From assembly GCA_035041965.1 (NCBI GenBank), contig JAPYMA010001660.1:1-64000 (forward strand): 64,000 bases of DNA, written 5' to 3'. The notes below the pieces were generated by a model. The model saw only the letters and a program-made list of their open reading frames with translations, was not told the origin of the DNA and did no database searches. This DNA is from Anisakis pegreffii. Lineage: Eukaryota; Nematoda; Chromadorea; Rhabditida; Anisakidae. Position numbers and translations under genes: made by a program. Shown here piece by piece: positions 24,401 to 34,810 of the stretch (its first letter is position 1; each line of letters opens with the position of its first letter).

Positions 24401-25100
24401 AGCATTTGTTTTTGAAAGCGTGTGAAATTCCGTCAACTCAAGTATATTCAGATGCAGTCTTCTTCTCACGTGTTCATTCATTCGAGTTGATTTGCAGTGG
24501 AATTTTGTGTGTGTGTGACTTTTAAATGGTAGTACGAACTGATACTTGCAACATGGTGTTTTTAAATTCGTATTCAGGTTAGTCAACTGGAATCACATCA
24601 TCTTCCGAAATGGCAAGGGTGCTTCCATCAAATGCCACACATACTGAAATGCACTTGGCACTCACTTGATGCGGTTTTCAAGCTAAATCGATTCATTTTA
24701 TCGCGTAATAACAGTTTGTTGAAGCACATTTTCCATATCAAATTTAAGCTGTCATTTCAACGACGATGTATCTCGGTGTTGATGTGGCTTACTCTCCACG
24801 GTAATTGCGAAGATGCCAAAAATAGCATCAGATGGATGTATTCCAAATTCACCGCACTTTAGGTCAATTTGGAATTATTAGTTGCGATAATTTCTTCCGA
24901 ACCAAATTAGAGTGTTAGGATTATTGTGATGCGGATGAAAATAAATTCACAATAGAACTTGTTCAGTGTTGAGGAGTAAACATTTCCATTTCAACGAAGT
25001 TGAATACGCATTGTTATCGGAATTGTGAGATAGAAATCGAGGGCTTTTATGCCATTGCTTTGCAAACCGAACGTCTTCTTGCTCACTGTTTTCTTTCTGA
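21460..25100. other. Long stretch without a supported gene
   Basis: Mostly AT-rich. A 55-bp block at 21404-21458 has both an acceptor (TTTATTCAG) and a GTAAGTG donor but all three frames are open, so it is undecided. Frames at 22546-22845 (minus) and 22914-23180 (plus) lack splice or family support. Confidence 0.45.
23643..23712 (-). pseudogene. tRNA-like relic or tRNA-derived repeat
   Basis: On the minus strand, a D-arm/A-box-like AGCTCAGAGGTACAGC is followed by an anticodon-arm-like hairpin (loop CTGATAA, apparent GAT) and a B-box-like GCAGGCTCGAATTTC. The acceptor and T stems pair poorly. It is best read as a decayed tRNA or the head of a tRNA-derived SINE. Confidence 0.4.
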
Positions 25101-25109
25101 TCTAAACAG

Positions 25110-25167
25110 ATGCCGTCTGGTTGTTCGTGCCAATCCTGCTAGGATGGTTTCAGATCCGCTTGAATGA
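25110..25167 (+). CDS. Candidate terminal exon, unrecognised
   Basis: After a TGATCTAAACAG acceptor, one frame reads CRLVVRANPARMVSDPLE and stops. It is GC-rich and compatible with the last strand of a PDZ-type domain. A second frame (AVWLFVPILLGWFQIRL) is also open and hydrophobic, so the reading frame is unresolved. Confidence 0.25.
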
Positions 25168-25602
25168 CCACCACAGAAATAATATAAAATTGTGTGACAG
25201 AAATCAACAACCGTAGTAAAATATTCCCAGAATGTCTCTACGCATATTCAACGAATACGCAATCAATCCAGCGAAAGTTATTTATAATTTAGATTGCTGA
25301 CCTATTTCGCTCATGGTTCACGCGATATTGTTTGCTAGTTCATCATAATAGCTTGCACTTTACATGGCTGGCGTGAATTTTATGTTTAGGTCACAGAAAG
25401 TAAAAGTTATCGTTGTGTGATATTCGCAGCAATTTTATTGCACGCAGCAAATTTCACGCAAACTTCATTAAAGTTGTGAGCATGAAATTACTATAGAATT
25501 TTGAAAAAAACGCCTATTTCTCGGCAACAATTTTCATGAATATGAATATTTCTTTGAAATAACTGATTAAAGATCGGTGAATTTTGATCACTTCCTTGGG
25601 AG

Positions 25603-25760
25603 TTAGTTCTCATTCGCAAAGGCGATTGTTTCATGCTGCATTAGTGGGCAATTTTGATGCTCGTAACATCGATAACATTTTTTAAGACATCTTGAAAAAT
25701 TTTGATGTTTGAAACACATTCCACTGCAGTTGTTATCTGATGTGAAATCTTGGCAGCAAA
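25603..25760 (-). CDS. Candidate terminal exon of a cysteine-rich secreted-type protein
   Basis: On the minus strand, after a GGAATGTCAG acceptor, the frame runs to a stop with nine cysteines in about 40 residues. Their order is C-C-x8-C-x3-C-x8-C-x3-C-x2-C-x6-C. The end of the pattern, C-x8-C-x3-C-x2-C, resembles the ShKT six-cysteine motif that nematodes use in secreted and cuticle proteins, but the first spacings do not fit well. No signal-peptide exon was located upstream. The cysteine density is far above chance for AT-rich DNA; the assignment to a family is inference. Confidence 0.4.
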
Positions 25761-25908
25761 CTGACATTCCAGTGAGCAATGCCAAAACATTCCGTCAAGT
25801 GAAATATGCAGATGTGCAACAGTTTGATGTTTATGGTGGCATAAAAATTATGACAAACTGAGTCACTTGAACGATTGCGTTCAATATTCTTCTTTTGGGA
25901 GCCTTCAG

Positions 25909-26303
25909 AAAAACAACAAACCACGAGTTGCTCGGCATAACTCGTTACTTTTGCACTCTGAGTTTCCCGTTTGTGACCGCTCCAGCAAAAAAAAGGATCA
26001 TCTACTGAAGCGCAGTACAAGTGAACTATGTTTCATCGCATTGTTCGTATCATCTGCTAGGCCATGTTGGACCTCATGATTGAATTTTCGAGCATGTATT
26101 TTTGTGCGCAAAAGGACCTCATCTCAAGCAGTTGATACCCAGAATCCTAGTTTCAATTTCAGACCAAAGAATTTAATGTAGAAAAGATGAGTCTTGCTCG
26201 AGTAATGACATGGTTGTCTCAGAACATGCGCTCATTCGAGATCTCAGACCTTACGATTCAGGCATTTCTGTGCCCTTCTGAAATCGAGATAAACACTTTA
26301 TGA
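25909..26303 (+). CDS. Two candidate exons of an unrecognised protein
   Basis: Exon 25909-26046 follows GCCTTCAG and ends at TTC|GTATCA. It reads KNNKPRVARHNSLLLHSEF and then SSKKKDHLLKRSTSE, with phosphorylation-like basic-Ser motifs. Exon 26163-26303 follows CAATTTCAG and reads TKEFNVEKMSLARVMTWLSQ and then NMRSFEISDL, ending in a stop. Both are phase 0, and the 116-bp intron has consensus ends. No domain is recognised. Upstream exons are not certain; those at 13223, 17222 and 20245 are possible partners. Confidence 0.45.
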
Positions 26304-26946
26304 ATGTTTTGTTATCAAAGTTCACGTCTTAATTTTGAATTTTTGTGAAGTCCTGAAGTCTTTATGACGTCTTGATTGTGATTTATTTCCAAGGTGACGA
26401 ACAAGTGAGATGGTTTATCACAAAACAACTATTATTTTGTCCACAAAATTGAATTCAGTTTGTCGTTGGAATGATCTAAATACGTTTCGGATGGTCTGTC
26501 TACCTAATGATCTACATATATCACCTTTTGTGCACTACGCGGCCGCCATAATGTGTAGTTAAGCTTTCGGTGGTCGATTTCATTCAATCGCACTATTCCA
26601 GCAGAAAAATTTCTTGTGGTTTCGAATCCATAGTTTGTTTTTCTATCCAATCCTTAAGCTCTGAGCAAAGCGCTCAGTTATTCACGAAAAATATCTGGCA
26701 AAAGTAGATTGGTTCCGATCTTCACAAAACGTTACCGTGCACCTGCTAACTAAGCCCTCATAATTTTTGCACAGAGAGACCGACCGCAACCGAAACAAAA
26801 AAATTGCCGGTGTCAGTGACTGAGGTCCATAGGACCTAGAAGTGCTGGGGAATGCGGGAGGAATTTATGATGAAATTCAGCTCAATTCTAGTTTTTTGAA
26901 GTGCTTCATAAACTAAACGTGATTAGGCGCTGTGCCAGATCAACAG

Positions 26947-27118
26947 ATGAATTTATGGTTTGTGGTCTGCACTGAGCAATGTGAATTCGTTAGAGAGTAA
27001 GTAAGTATCATTATTTATGCATGAAAGCACTCATTTTTTCAGGCTGGATCATAAGTGCTCAATCGGCGCTAATGGGTCGAACTTAGCTCTCATTTATTCC
27101 GATTATGCTGAGATATAA
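26947..27118 (+). CDS. Small two-exon gene or gene end, 41 codons
   Basis: Exon 26947-26996 begins ATG directly behind an AACAG acceptor, reads MNLWFVVCTEQCEFVR and ends in a canonical GTAAGT donor in phase 2. Exon 27043-27118 begins after CATTTTTTCAG in phase 2, reads LDHKCSIGANGSNLALIYSD and stops. The 46-bp intron and matching phase make a real splice likely. Three cysteines are present. The ATG may be internal, making this the 3' end of a larger gene. Function is unknown. Confidence 0.5.
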
Positions 27119-27365
27119 ACGCGAAGACATTTGAAGTATTATCAAGGATAGAAAGCCTCAGAATTGTTGCAGTTTTGCTTGCATGAAGTTGGCAGATTCT
27201 TGTCATCAACCATTCAAACTCAAATTGTTCATTTTGTTACTCCAATTAGACACCGTGTACCATTCCACATATTGCAGTTAATTATTCGAGAATCTTGCAG
27301 ATCATTTCGAAAATCTTGCAAATGATTTCGAGGATTACGAATTTTCTGTTTTCGAGAATGGTTTT

Positions 27366-27508
27366 CCGAGAATGGTCAATCGAGAATAAAAAGAATTCCG
27401 AGAATGGTCATTCGAGAATAAAAAGAATTCCGAGAATGGTCATTCGAGAATAAAAAGAATTCCGAGAATGGTCATTCGAGAATAAAAAGAATTACGAGAA
27501 TGGTCTTT
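27366..27508. repeat. 32-bp tandem repeat, about 4.5 copies
   Basis: The unit CCGAGAATGGTCATT-CGAGAATAAAAAGAATT recurs at 27366, 27398, 27430, 27462 and 27494 with almost no divergence. It sits in a longer degenerate CGAGAAT-rich run from 27290. Confidence 0.9.
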
Positions 27509-30000
27509 CAAATCTTTAACTCTGCATCAAATTATATTTGCAATCCAAAAAGTATAAAATGAGCGCAATCGCTGAGCCAGCTCATAAACCCATTTACCGA
27601 TGATGGCTAGCTTGGAGTTAGGTAGCAAGAAATTTTTAGTGCCGTCATGGACAACAGACATTCGCCCATTATTCATAAGGCAGGTGAAAATTCGGTGCAA
27701 TTCTCTAACAAAATGGTCTATTCAGTTGGATTGTGGTGCAAATTGAGCTATTTAGTTCAATTGTCCTGTAAGTAATGTTGGAGTTTTTGTGCAGTTCGCG
27801 ATTTGACTAGTTTTTCGAGTCTTGGAGAACATAAATTGCTTCATTGCACATTTACAATCAGGCGGATAAACCAGCAATTTTTCGCTGTCGTTAGTCAGTT
27901 GGAATACCGTTATTCAGTGTTTTGCAATTTGCCAAAGAAGAAGCTCACTCTCTACACTCATAACTGAAGATTGTTCGGTCGGTATTTATGCACAATTCCT
28001 TTTTCTTTTTTTTATGAGTTCCTCGATACGTTTAGTGGGGAAAATTTATTGTATTTCATCACAATAGACGGCGCTGATTCAGTTTAAACGTCATGTGACA
28101 ATGTGGTGAAGCTTCAACGGATGGTAATCGAGTAAATTGCTGTAACCATCCAACCGAATGAATCATACAGTTGTCCTCTCAAATTCAGTCGGCTATCGAA
28201 GTCGTCTGGGGATTCAGTTGCACTCTCAATTTTGTCACTGAAGTTAAACTTCCTCAAAAAGCTTTCACTCTAGTCCATAATTACAAAACTGTATCGTTTT
28301 GTTTTTGAATGTTATACAAGACGAAATTACATCATTACGTAAAAATTAACGATATTATGTGGTGACTTATAATAAAGAACAAATAAAACTTTTTTGACCA
28401 ATTTGGATTCCTTTTTGTTAAGCGTCCCATTTGAATAGGCATTCTGATTTTTTACAGTTGATCTTTTATTCAGTTCATTTGACAATCTTTTATTCATTTA
28501 AGTATGCTATTCATTTTCCACATCTTCATTTTTCCCCGTCTATTTTCACTTCCGTATCGTGCGAAATTCCTCCTGCAGATGGTCAGTACCCTATCGTGCT
28601 GCAAATTTTCTGCAAACTAAGGTTCAATCAAGCTGTTTACGCCGAAAAACATGCAATAATATTTAAATATGAAAGAAGCTATTTGGATTCTACCAGACAC
28701 TCTCATTGGGATTCTGTTGACACAAAGGTTATTTTTGTATAATGACACTGAAACGAATTGCTTGTTTGTTATGCATATCGTAGACTGGCAATGTGATATT
28801 TGTGTGGAAAATAATAAATGCTACTTGTTTAGTGCTTTCCGTCTTAGACTCATGAAAATATTTGATCACAATAACACGCTTTCCATCAGTTAAATGTCAA
28901 ACGTTGTTGTTGTTTGTAGAGGAGTAAATGGGAAAAATCAGTAACAAATTATGGAGAAGACGGAGATTGTGCGACGTAAACAGTAGTCAATGAAAGGGGT
29001 TGTGCGTCATTCATTCATTTAGTTTTCTAGATAATGAAGGAGTTTGTTTCGATGACAGTATGTAACTTATCGCTGTGATGTTTTTTCTAGAAAGGAAGTC
29101 GTCGTTCCTTGAGATGAATTCATTTGAGTCAGCTCTCTTCTTAGTTTAATCATTATTGTTGGTCACCGTGAAGCCACATAGTTTTTCATGAAGCCATTTG
29201 AAAATTCATCGGGTTTCATCGAGTGAAAAGTCATCGGGTTTCAAAATTCATCTGGTCATTGCTCTCTAATTGCTGTGATAGAATACGGTTGTTCTCAACT
29301 GGTAGATCGCGTAGACGTTCCAGCCAATCCGACTATCCGAGCAGTTTGTTTGTCCAGCTATCAGCTTCTTATTCACGGAAATTCCACTGATGAGATGATC
29401 TAATGGTGACGGCAACCATGAAATGAAGACGTTCTCCGAACGATTGACAATCTGATCCAGCGAAATTCATTTCAAACTGAAAAGAATCACTTCGTGAAGA
29501 GAATTGCCTTCCACACCAATGATTCGTGGTAAATTTCTCACCTACAAATGAAATGTCGATGTGTGTCATTCTTCTAGAATCTGAATGCTTGTTGGATAAC
29601 TCGTGTCATCGAACATCGTTTAGTTCGAAAAGCGACAATAATAATCTCGTATGCAGATTGTCTCCATTGAACACATATACTGTACTGTTCTGCAAATGTT
29701 CAGTGAATTCTGAATTCACCGAATTTAACAATTATGTGTTCCACATCAAAACGCTTTTCATATGTACATAAAAATATTCATTCGCAACAATAATCTTAAT
29801 GCGCTCATTCATCAACAACTACTTTAATAGAGTGCAAGCAACAATGATTCGGCGTTAATACATCATCGCTACCTACAATGCTTGCCAATAGCAACCGCAT
29901 TCACTTCATTCACCATCTGGCTACATTAATTTTAACTGTCCAACGTGTAAAACCCTTCTGAAACGTTTCAGTAAAAGTAATCAGAATAAAAAATTTCACG
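27509..30000. other. Stretch without a supported gene
   Basis: AT-rich. Open frames at 28431-28742, 28669-28893 and 29526-29771 overlap each other and show no splice context or family resemblance. Confidence 0.45.
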
Positions 30001-30023
30001 TTACTTATATACTCAACAAGATG

Positions 30024-30230
30024 TTATTCAGAACAGCCACTGTTCATTGATTCTTTCATTGCAAAATTCGTTGTTTGAATCTTATCGAATAAATTGTAGA
30101 AACAGAACGCATATGGCAAAGGAACGCATTCGTTAACGTGATCACACAAGAGTGCCAGTACCAAAAGCTCAGATTGTATCGGACTCAATTTTAACCTCAG
30201 TAGATTGTTGTTACTCCCATAACAGTCCAA
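30024..30230 (-). CDS. Possible exon, unrecognised (weak nuclear-receptor-like helix)
   Basis: The minus frame reads NNLLRLKLSPIQSELLVLAL then LCDHVNE, with a possible donor at GATCAC|GTTAAC. The leucine-rich amphipathic stretch recalls ligand-binding-domain helices of nematode nuclear receptors, but no other part of such a gene was found. Confidence 0.2.
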   Translation of the reverse strand: MDCYGSNNNLLRLKLSPIQSELLVLALLCDHVNECVPLPYAFCFYNLFDKIQTTNFAMKESMNSGCSE

Positions 30231-30435
30231 AGGCTCTCCTTGGCTAAATCAAGTTTGTTTTAGGAATCCGTTGAGCAGTAGTCCTTTTTGTAGTGAATCT
30301 TTAACGTGGATGTTATCACTGAATGTCAACTAATGACTTCTGATGTGTTTTCTTATCAAGGAAAAGGATGAATTTCTTTAGAAAATGATCAAAATTAGCT
30401 TACTTACGTTCTGAATATCTTTCAAATTCGCAGAA

Positions 30436-30687
30436 ATGACTAAAAATTGTTCGAAGCATCCGTTCGCCTCCTTCGCAAACGCTCATTTATTTGTCATGCA
30501 AATTTCTAGTTTGCCAAAATGTAATCACCTCACTCGAGATCTTTCGTTGTCGTCAACAGGAACCCATCGTCATCAATGTAGCACTGTTGGTGATGAATGT
30601 ACAGAATTTGATTTGGAATTACCAAATGAGAATATCAACTGGAACACAAGCATGCTGTACCGGAAATTTAACGCGACTGGGAAATGA
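30436..30687 (+). CDS. Possible 83-aa ORF with trans-splice-type start
   Basis: The ATG lies 2 bases behind an AAATTCGCAG acceptor. The second half reads STGTHRHQCSTVGDE and ELPNENINWNTSM, which is protein-like, and the frame ends in a stop. No homology, signal peptide or membrane segment is recognised. Confidence 0.3.
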   Translation: MTKNCSKHPFASFANAHLFVMQISSLPKCNHLTRDLSLSSTGTHRHQCSTVGDECTEFDLELPNENINWNTSMLYRKFNATGK

Positions 30688-31836
30688 AAATTCGAAATTT
30701 CCTATCTGACATTGTGTGAGGCTCGAAAATCTGTTTACGTTGAGTTTACGGAGTCTGTTCGAAAATCTGTTTACGTTGTGTCTTATCTCGAATGTGTTCT
30801 ATTTTTTTCAACCATAATGCCAACTCCCAAAGGCAGAAGCGTAATCTTGATCCACAAATGCCGGTTCTTCTATGTGGGATTGTCGTTTAAAAACATTCGT
30901 ATAGAAGCAGTGATTCTCACCAGAATAATGGCACACCCGGCTCAGATTGGCGATTTGTATTCAACTATGGACTTCGCAACTTGAGCACATTACGTTCACT
31001 ATGCAGTGAAGTACATGTTTTGCTGACATAAGAATTCCTTACTAAAATACGAAATAACACATTGTGAAAATCCTGCTGAAATGTTTTTATTGAGAAGTCT
31101 GAGATCGTTAGTTCATGGAGCCTTGAACGCATCAACACTTCACTCAGTTCTCTAGCATAAGTTTGTTTCCATTTGGAATTTCGTCACTTGATCAGCACAT
31201 CATTAAAGCTGTATGAATAGAGCAAACGTCACCAGTTCGGAATAGGAAATTGATACATAATCTCGAATGATGCTGCTCATTACTGGAATTTGCATGCGTC
31301 ATCTGATTCCCTGTTTCATTTTGTAGCTTTTCATCATGGCATTTCTGTATGAATTGGAATTTCGAACCTCATTAGTGCAGTATTTATACATAATAAATAA
31401 CGTAACTTCCCTCAACCACTTTAGAAGAACTACTGTAATCGAATTTTCAACATTCCTTTCATTTTGTGTTATCAATATTTGAGATCAAATCGGCGATATA
31501 GCAGCACATACATTACGGGAAGGGGTTCACCTTCAGTAGAGCTCTGAACAAGGAGGAATCTCAATCAAGCGACTCTACAAAACATTGCAGTTTCGTTTCC
31601 TGTTGCTTACAATCAGTCGACCTTTTTAGTTTGTAATTAATCTGGTCTTATAATCAGGTGGATATGAAGATGACTTCGCTGACTACATTTAGTGGATACT
31701 ACATTTAGAGAGTTAATCAGCGTATAATTATCCAGTCTATCGCGATAAACGATGAAATAATTTTAATGAATCGGTCACCATGCATCAATCTTTTAACTCG
31801 TGTTGATAGAGCATTCACGTAGCAATCATTCAGTCG

Positions 31837-32355
31837 TTGCGTGAGAGTATGAATCATTCCATTAACTCATACTGCGTTCCATTCTCGGCGAGCATTTTTT
31901 TTCTCAGAGATTCAAATTGCAGGACAGTATCCGATCCGATTCTTTTCGTGAGAATTCCCAGAATTCCTTTCAATGCTCAGAATGCAATTAATCATTTGCT
32001 GTTGCTAATTTCATTTCGAGCTGCCTATCATTTTGATGAAGTGCAACATCAAGTATTTCACTTGTCTATCGATAGAGATAAAATACTCATATCTGAACAA
32101 ATAAATTTGAAGGATAAGTTTCAGAAGGAGAAAATGACTCATTTTAATCCATTTTTTCATTTTCTTCAGTCCTCGCCGATCATGAGATTGCGGTTTATTT
32201 TTGGTTCGTTCGTAGATTCTGCACCGAATGCTCGTTTGCTTATTCACATTTCCCACGTATTGCTCACAAAAAATTTCGCTCAAGGCGTTTTTTGTTTCAG
32301 TTATAATGTCCAATTCTCAGTAGCAATCAGTAAAAAATTGGTAGAGTTATCATGA
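31837..32355 (+). CDS. Longest uninterrupted frame of the region, doubtful
   Basis: 172 codons without a stop, Phe/Ser/Ile-rich, with no recognised motif. A 100-codon minus frame overlaps it. It could be a decayed retroelement piece or chance. The end abuts the hairpin at 32352-32395. Confidence 0.2.
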   Translation: MRESMNHSINSYCVPFSASIFFLRDSNCRTVSDPILFVRIPRIPFNAQNAINHLLLLISFRAAYHFDEVQHQVFHLSIDRDKILISEQINLKDKFQKEKMTHFNPFFHFLQSSPIMRLRFIFGSFVDSAPNARLLIHISHVLLTKNFAQGVFCFSYNVQFSVAISKKLVELS

Positions 32356-32395
32356 GATCGCTATAGACCTTTTCAGCGGTCTATAGCAATCTCAT
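32352..32395. repeat. 18-bp inverted repeat with 8-nt loop
   Basis: ATGAGATCGCTATAGACC is followed after TTTTCAGC by its reverse complement with a single mismatch, giving a compact 44-nt hairpin. It is immediately followed by the ACTAGTAATTATGAT minisatellite. It could be a MITE end or a small-RNA-like hairpin; the arm is shorter than most miRNA precursors. Confidence 0.7.
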
Positions 32396-32404
32396 AATCA
32401 CTGC

Positions 32405-32525
32405 AAGTATAATAACTAGTAATTATGTTAAGTAGTAATTATGATAACTAGTAGTTGTGATAGCTAGTAATTATGATAATTAGTAATTGTGATAACTAAT
32501 AATTATGATAACTAGTAATTCAATT
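32405..32525. repeat. Short-period AT-rich minisatellite
   Basis: About six diverged copies of an ATAACTAGTAATTATG-type unit (15-18 bp). Confidence 0.85.
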
Positions 32526-32529
32526 AGTA

Positions 32530-34795
32530 AAATAACTATGACTGTAATCATAGTAACCGACTCTGTAATTCTGCCTACTTTTCTGATCTATCCCTATGAA
32601 TTATAATCAGCATAATAAAGGTCACTTTACGAGGTTTCTTTTTTGCTGAGAAAGGCCTGAAATATAATTATTTTCTTGATAAGTGCATTAGAAAAGCAAT
32701 TTTGACAAGCAAAAACAACTGATCGAGGTGCTCGTGGTTGGTCGCACACAACCGTTAAATACTGCCGTAAAATTTATCGCTCAATTCGAATCGTAAGTGA
32801 AATTTGACGTTATTGTCCCCATTCACGTGTTCCTCAATGAGCCACTTGGATAATTCCATTTGTTTGATTATATGTCCTCATTTGGAATTAATGTAAATTT
32901 GTATTCATGTGAAACTTTGCGCTCTGCTGAAATAATTTGCTTTTATCGAATGAACTCCGTGTTTTTAATGTGCTCGGCGTATTATGTAATATTCATGAAA
33001 AAAATAGAATTATGCAACGCTTTAAAAAGCATCCATACTCATGTCTGTATTGCATTCATGAACTGCATTGATGAATGTAACAGATCCGGAACCTCTTCAC
33101 TTATCATTAGTTCTCATTATTTCCAGATCGTCAACAGCGAAATTATTCATGAAAATGTCCAAGACATAATATTGAAATGACATTCATGATCAAATGAGTC
33201 AGCTCAAGTAATCACGTTCCCACTATAGCAATTGTTCTCGTTCAATGCTCTAAATTTCTTTCAATGTTGTATTTGTTATTGATGTTAAAAATCTCGGTTT
33301 GACTGCTGCAAATCCGTAGTGAAAAGGGCATTTTCGAGGTGTATTTAATCACCTGCGCGCTTCATCTCCTTTCATTGCTTACGATATTCAGGAGTTATCG
33401 TACTTTAGTGACGATTACTATTTGTTTTTAGCACACCTACATCGAAAGCAAAATGGTTGCTCAATGTAGATCCACGAATTCCTTTTCAACTAAAATGTTC
33501 CTCCAGAAGCCGCTTTTCCAAAATTATTGACCTAAAACTTTCCACATCCTTCTACGGAACTGTGATTTCTTCTTCTACGTTCCACTGGATTCGTGATTGT
33601 CCATTAATCTGTCATTATACCATGTTTAGGCATGACTCCGTTGAGGTCAGTCATGCCGTTCACAAGAGCAATTTCAATCAGCTAAAAAAACGATAATTCA
33701 GACAATACTGTCTACAGACGGCTCAGTTGATTTCAGTTTACCGCTTAACGAAGAACGAGCGAATGAATACAACACGTAGGCTCGATTATGATGGATCGAG
33801 GAATTTGACGAGAAATGTTTTTTGCCTTCCATCATTGCTGTAGAATTTTGCGAACGCTTTTTTTTGGTCCAGTGGTGTTTTTGTTTGCGAATGAATTGAA
33901 GACATGGATCTATTTTTACCATGTAATTGCTGCTTGATTGCTTCTCAATCTGCAAAACCGCATCTGAGCGGGATCCTTGAGTGTATTATGCTCTATTAAG
34001 CGTAATATTGCTCCCATTAGTTCAATTACACTGATCCCACCCACACTTGCTAATAATTGCAGGAACATTTTTATGCTGATCGCTATTGAGAGGTTGCATT
34101 CCTGGAAGTTAATTTAGTGACAAGACTGTGAAAAAATTCGTCTATAGTGGGGGCGAATTAAGTGGCTCTGTGCTTCTTATTGCTTGACATCAGCTGTAAA
34201 TGTCGTCGTCAAACATTTAACACACTATTGCAGGAACTCAATTGCGCGACAGTGTTTCCATGCTATTCCGGTTCCACATCTTATTCTGCGACATACGTTG
34301 TTCTTGAAGTTTCAGATAATTATTTGTTAAAAAAAGAATCATAGTCATCGATTTTCCATTCCTCATCTTAAATCTTCGCAATTTGTTCCTGTGTAACAGT
34401 GGGTGTTCAGTCTCAAGAAACGTGAAAATTTTTCGTTCCATTAGTGTGTTTCGTGTTGATTCAGCACCAGCACTGTATTTTCATGCGCCTCTTGGTCAGA
34501 TTGCCATCTTTTTGAAGTAACCCAAACCAAAACCATTATTTGCAAAAGTCACGGCTCGCTTAGCTCAAGACTGACCTTTCACTGATTCTCACTTATGTAT
34601 ATGACTCAGGTCAGGCTCACTAACGCTTACTTGTGACTCAGCAACGGTTGTTGTGAATGAAGCTCACTATCACACCGATCCTGACTCAATCACTATCACA
34701 TTTTGTTTACGTGAAGGCGATACTTTTCACAAATTTGACGAAAATATTCGCGTGTACGTTGCAATTTCAGCTGCAGTTCTGTTGCGACTAATCAC
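32530..34795. other. Stretch without a supported gene
   Basis: AT-rich upstream region of the receptor gene. Open frames at 32860-33180, 33457-33696 and 33698-33955 (minus) have no supporting signals. Repeated TCAC/CTCACT words occur from 34550 to 34690. Confidence 0.45.
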
Positions 34796-34810
34796 TTGAT
34801 CAAATTGCAG

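Noticed and set aside
25867..26079. Minus-strand cysteine-containing frame (25733-26020) as an upstream part of the Cys-rich protein
   Set aside because: The plus-strand reading of the same block has consensus splice sites and better composition.
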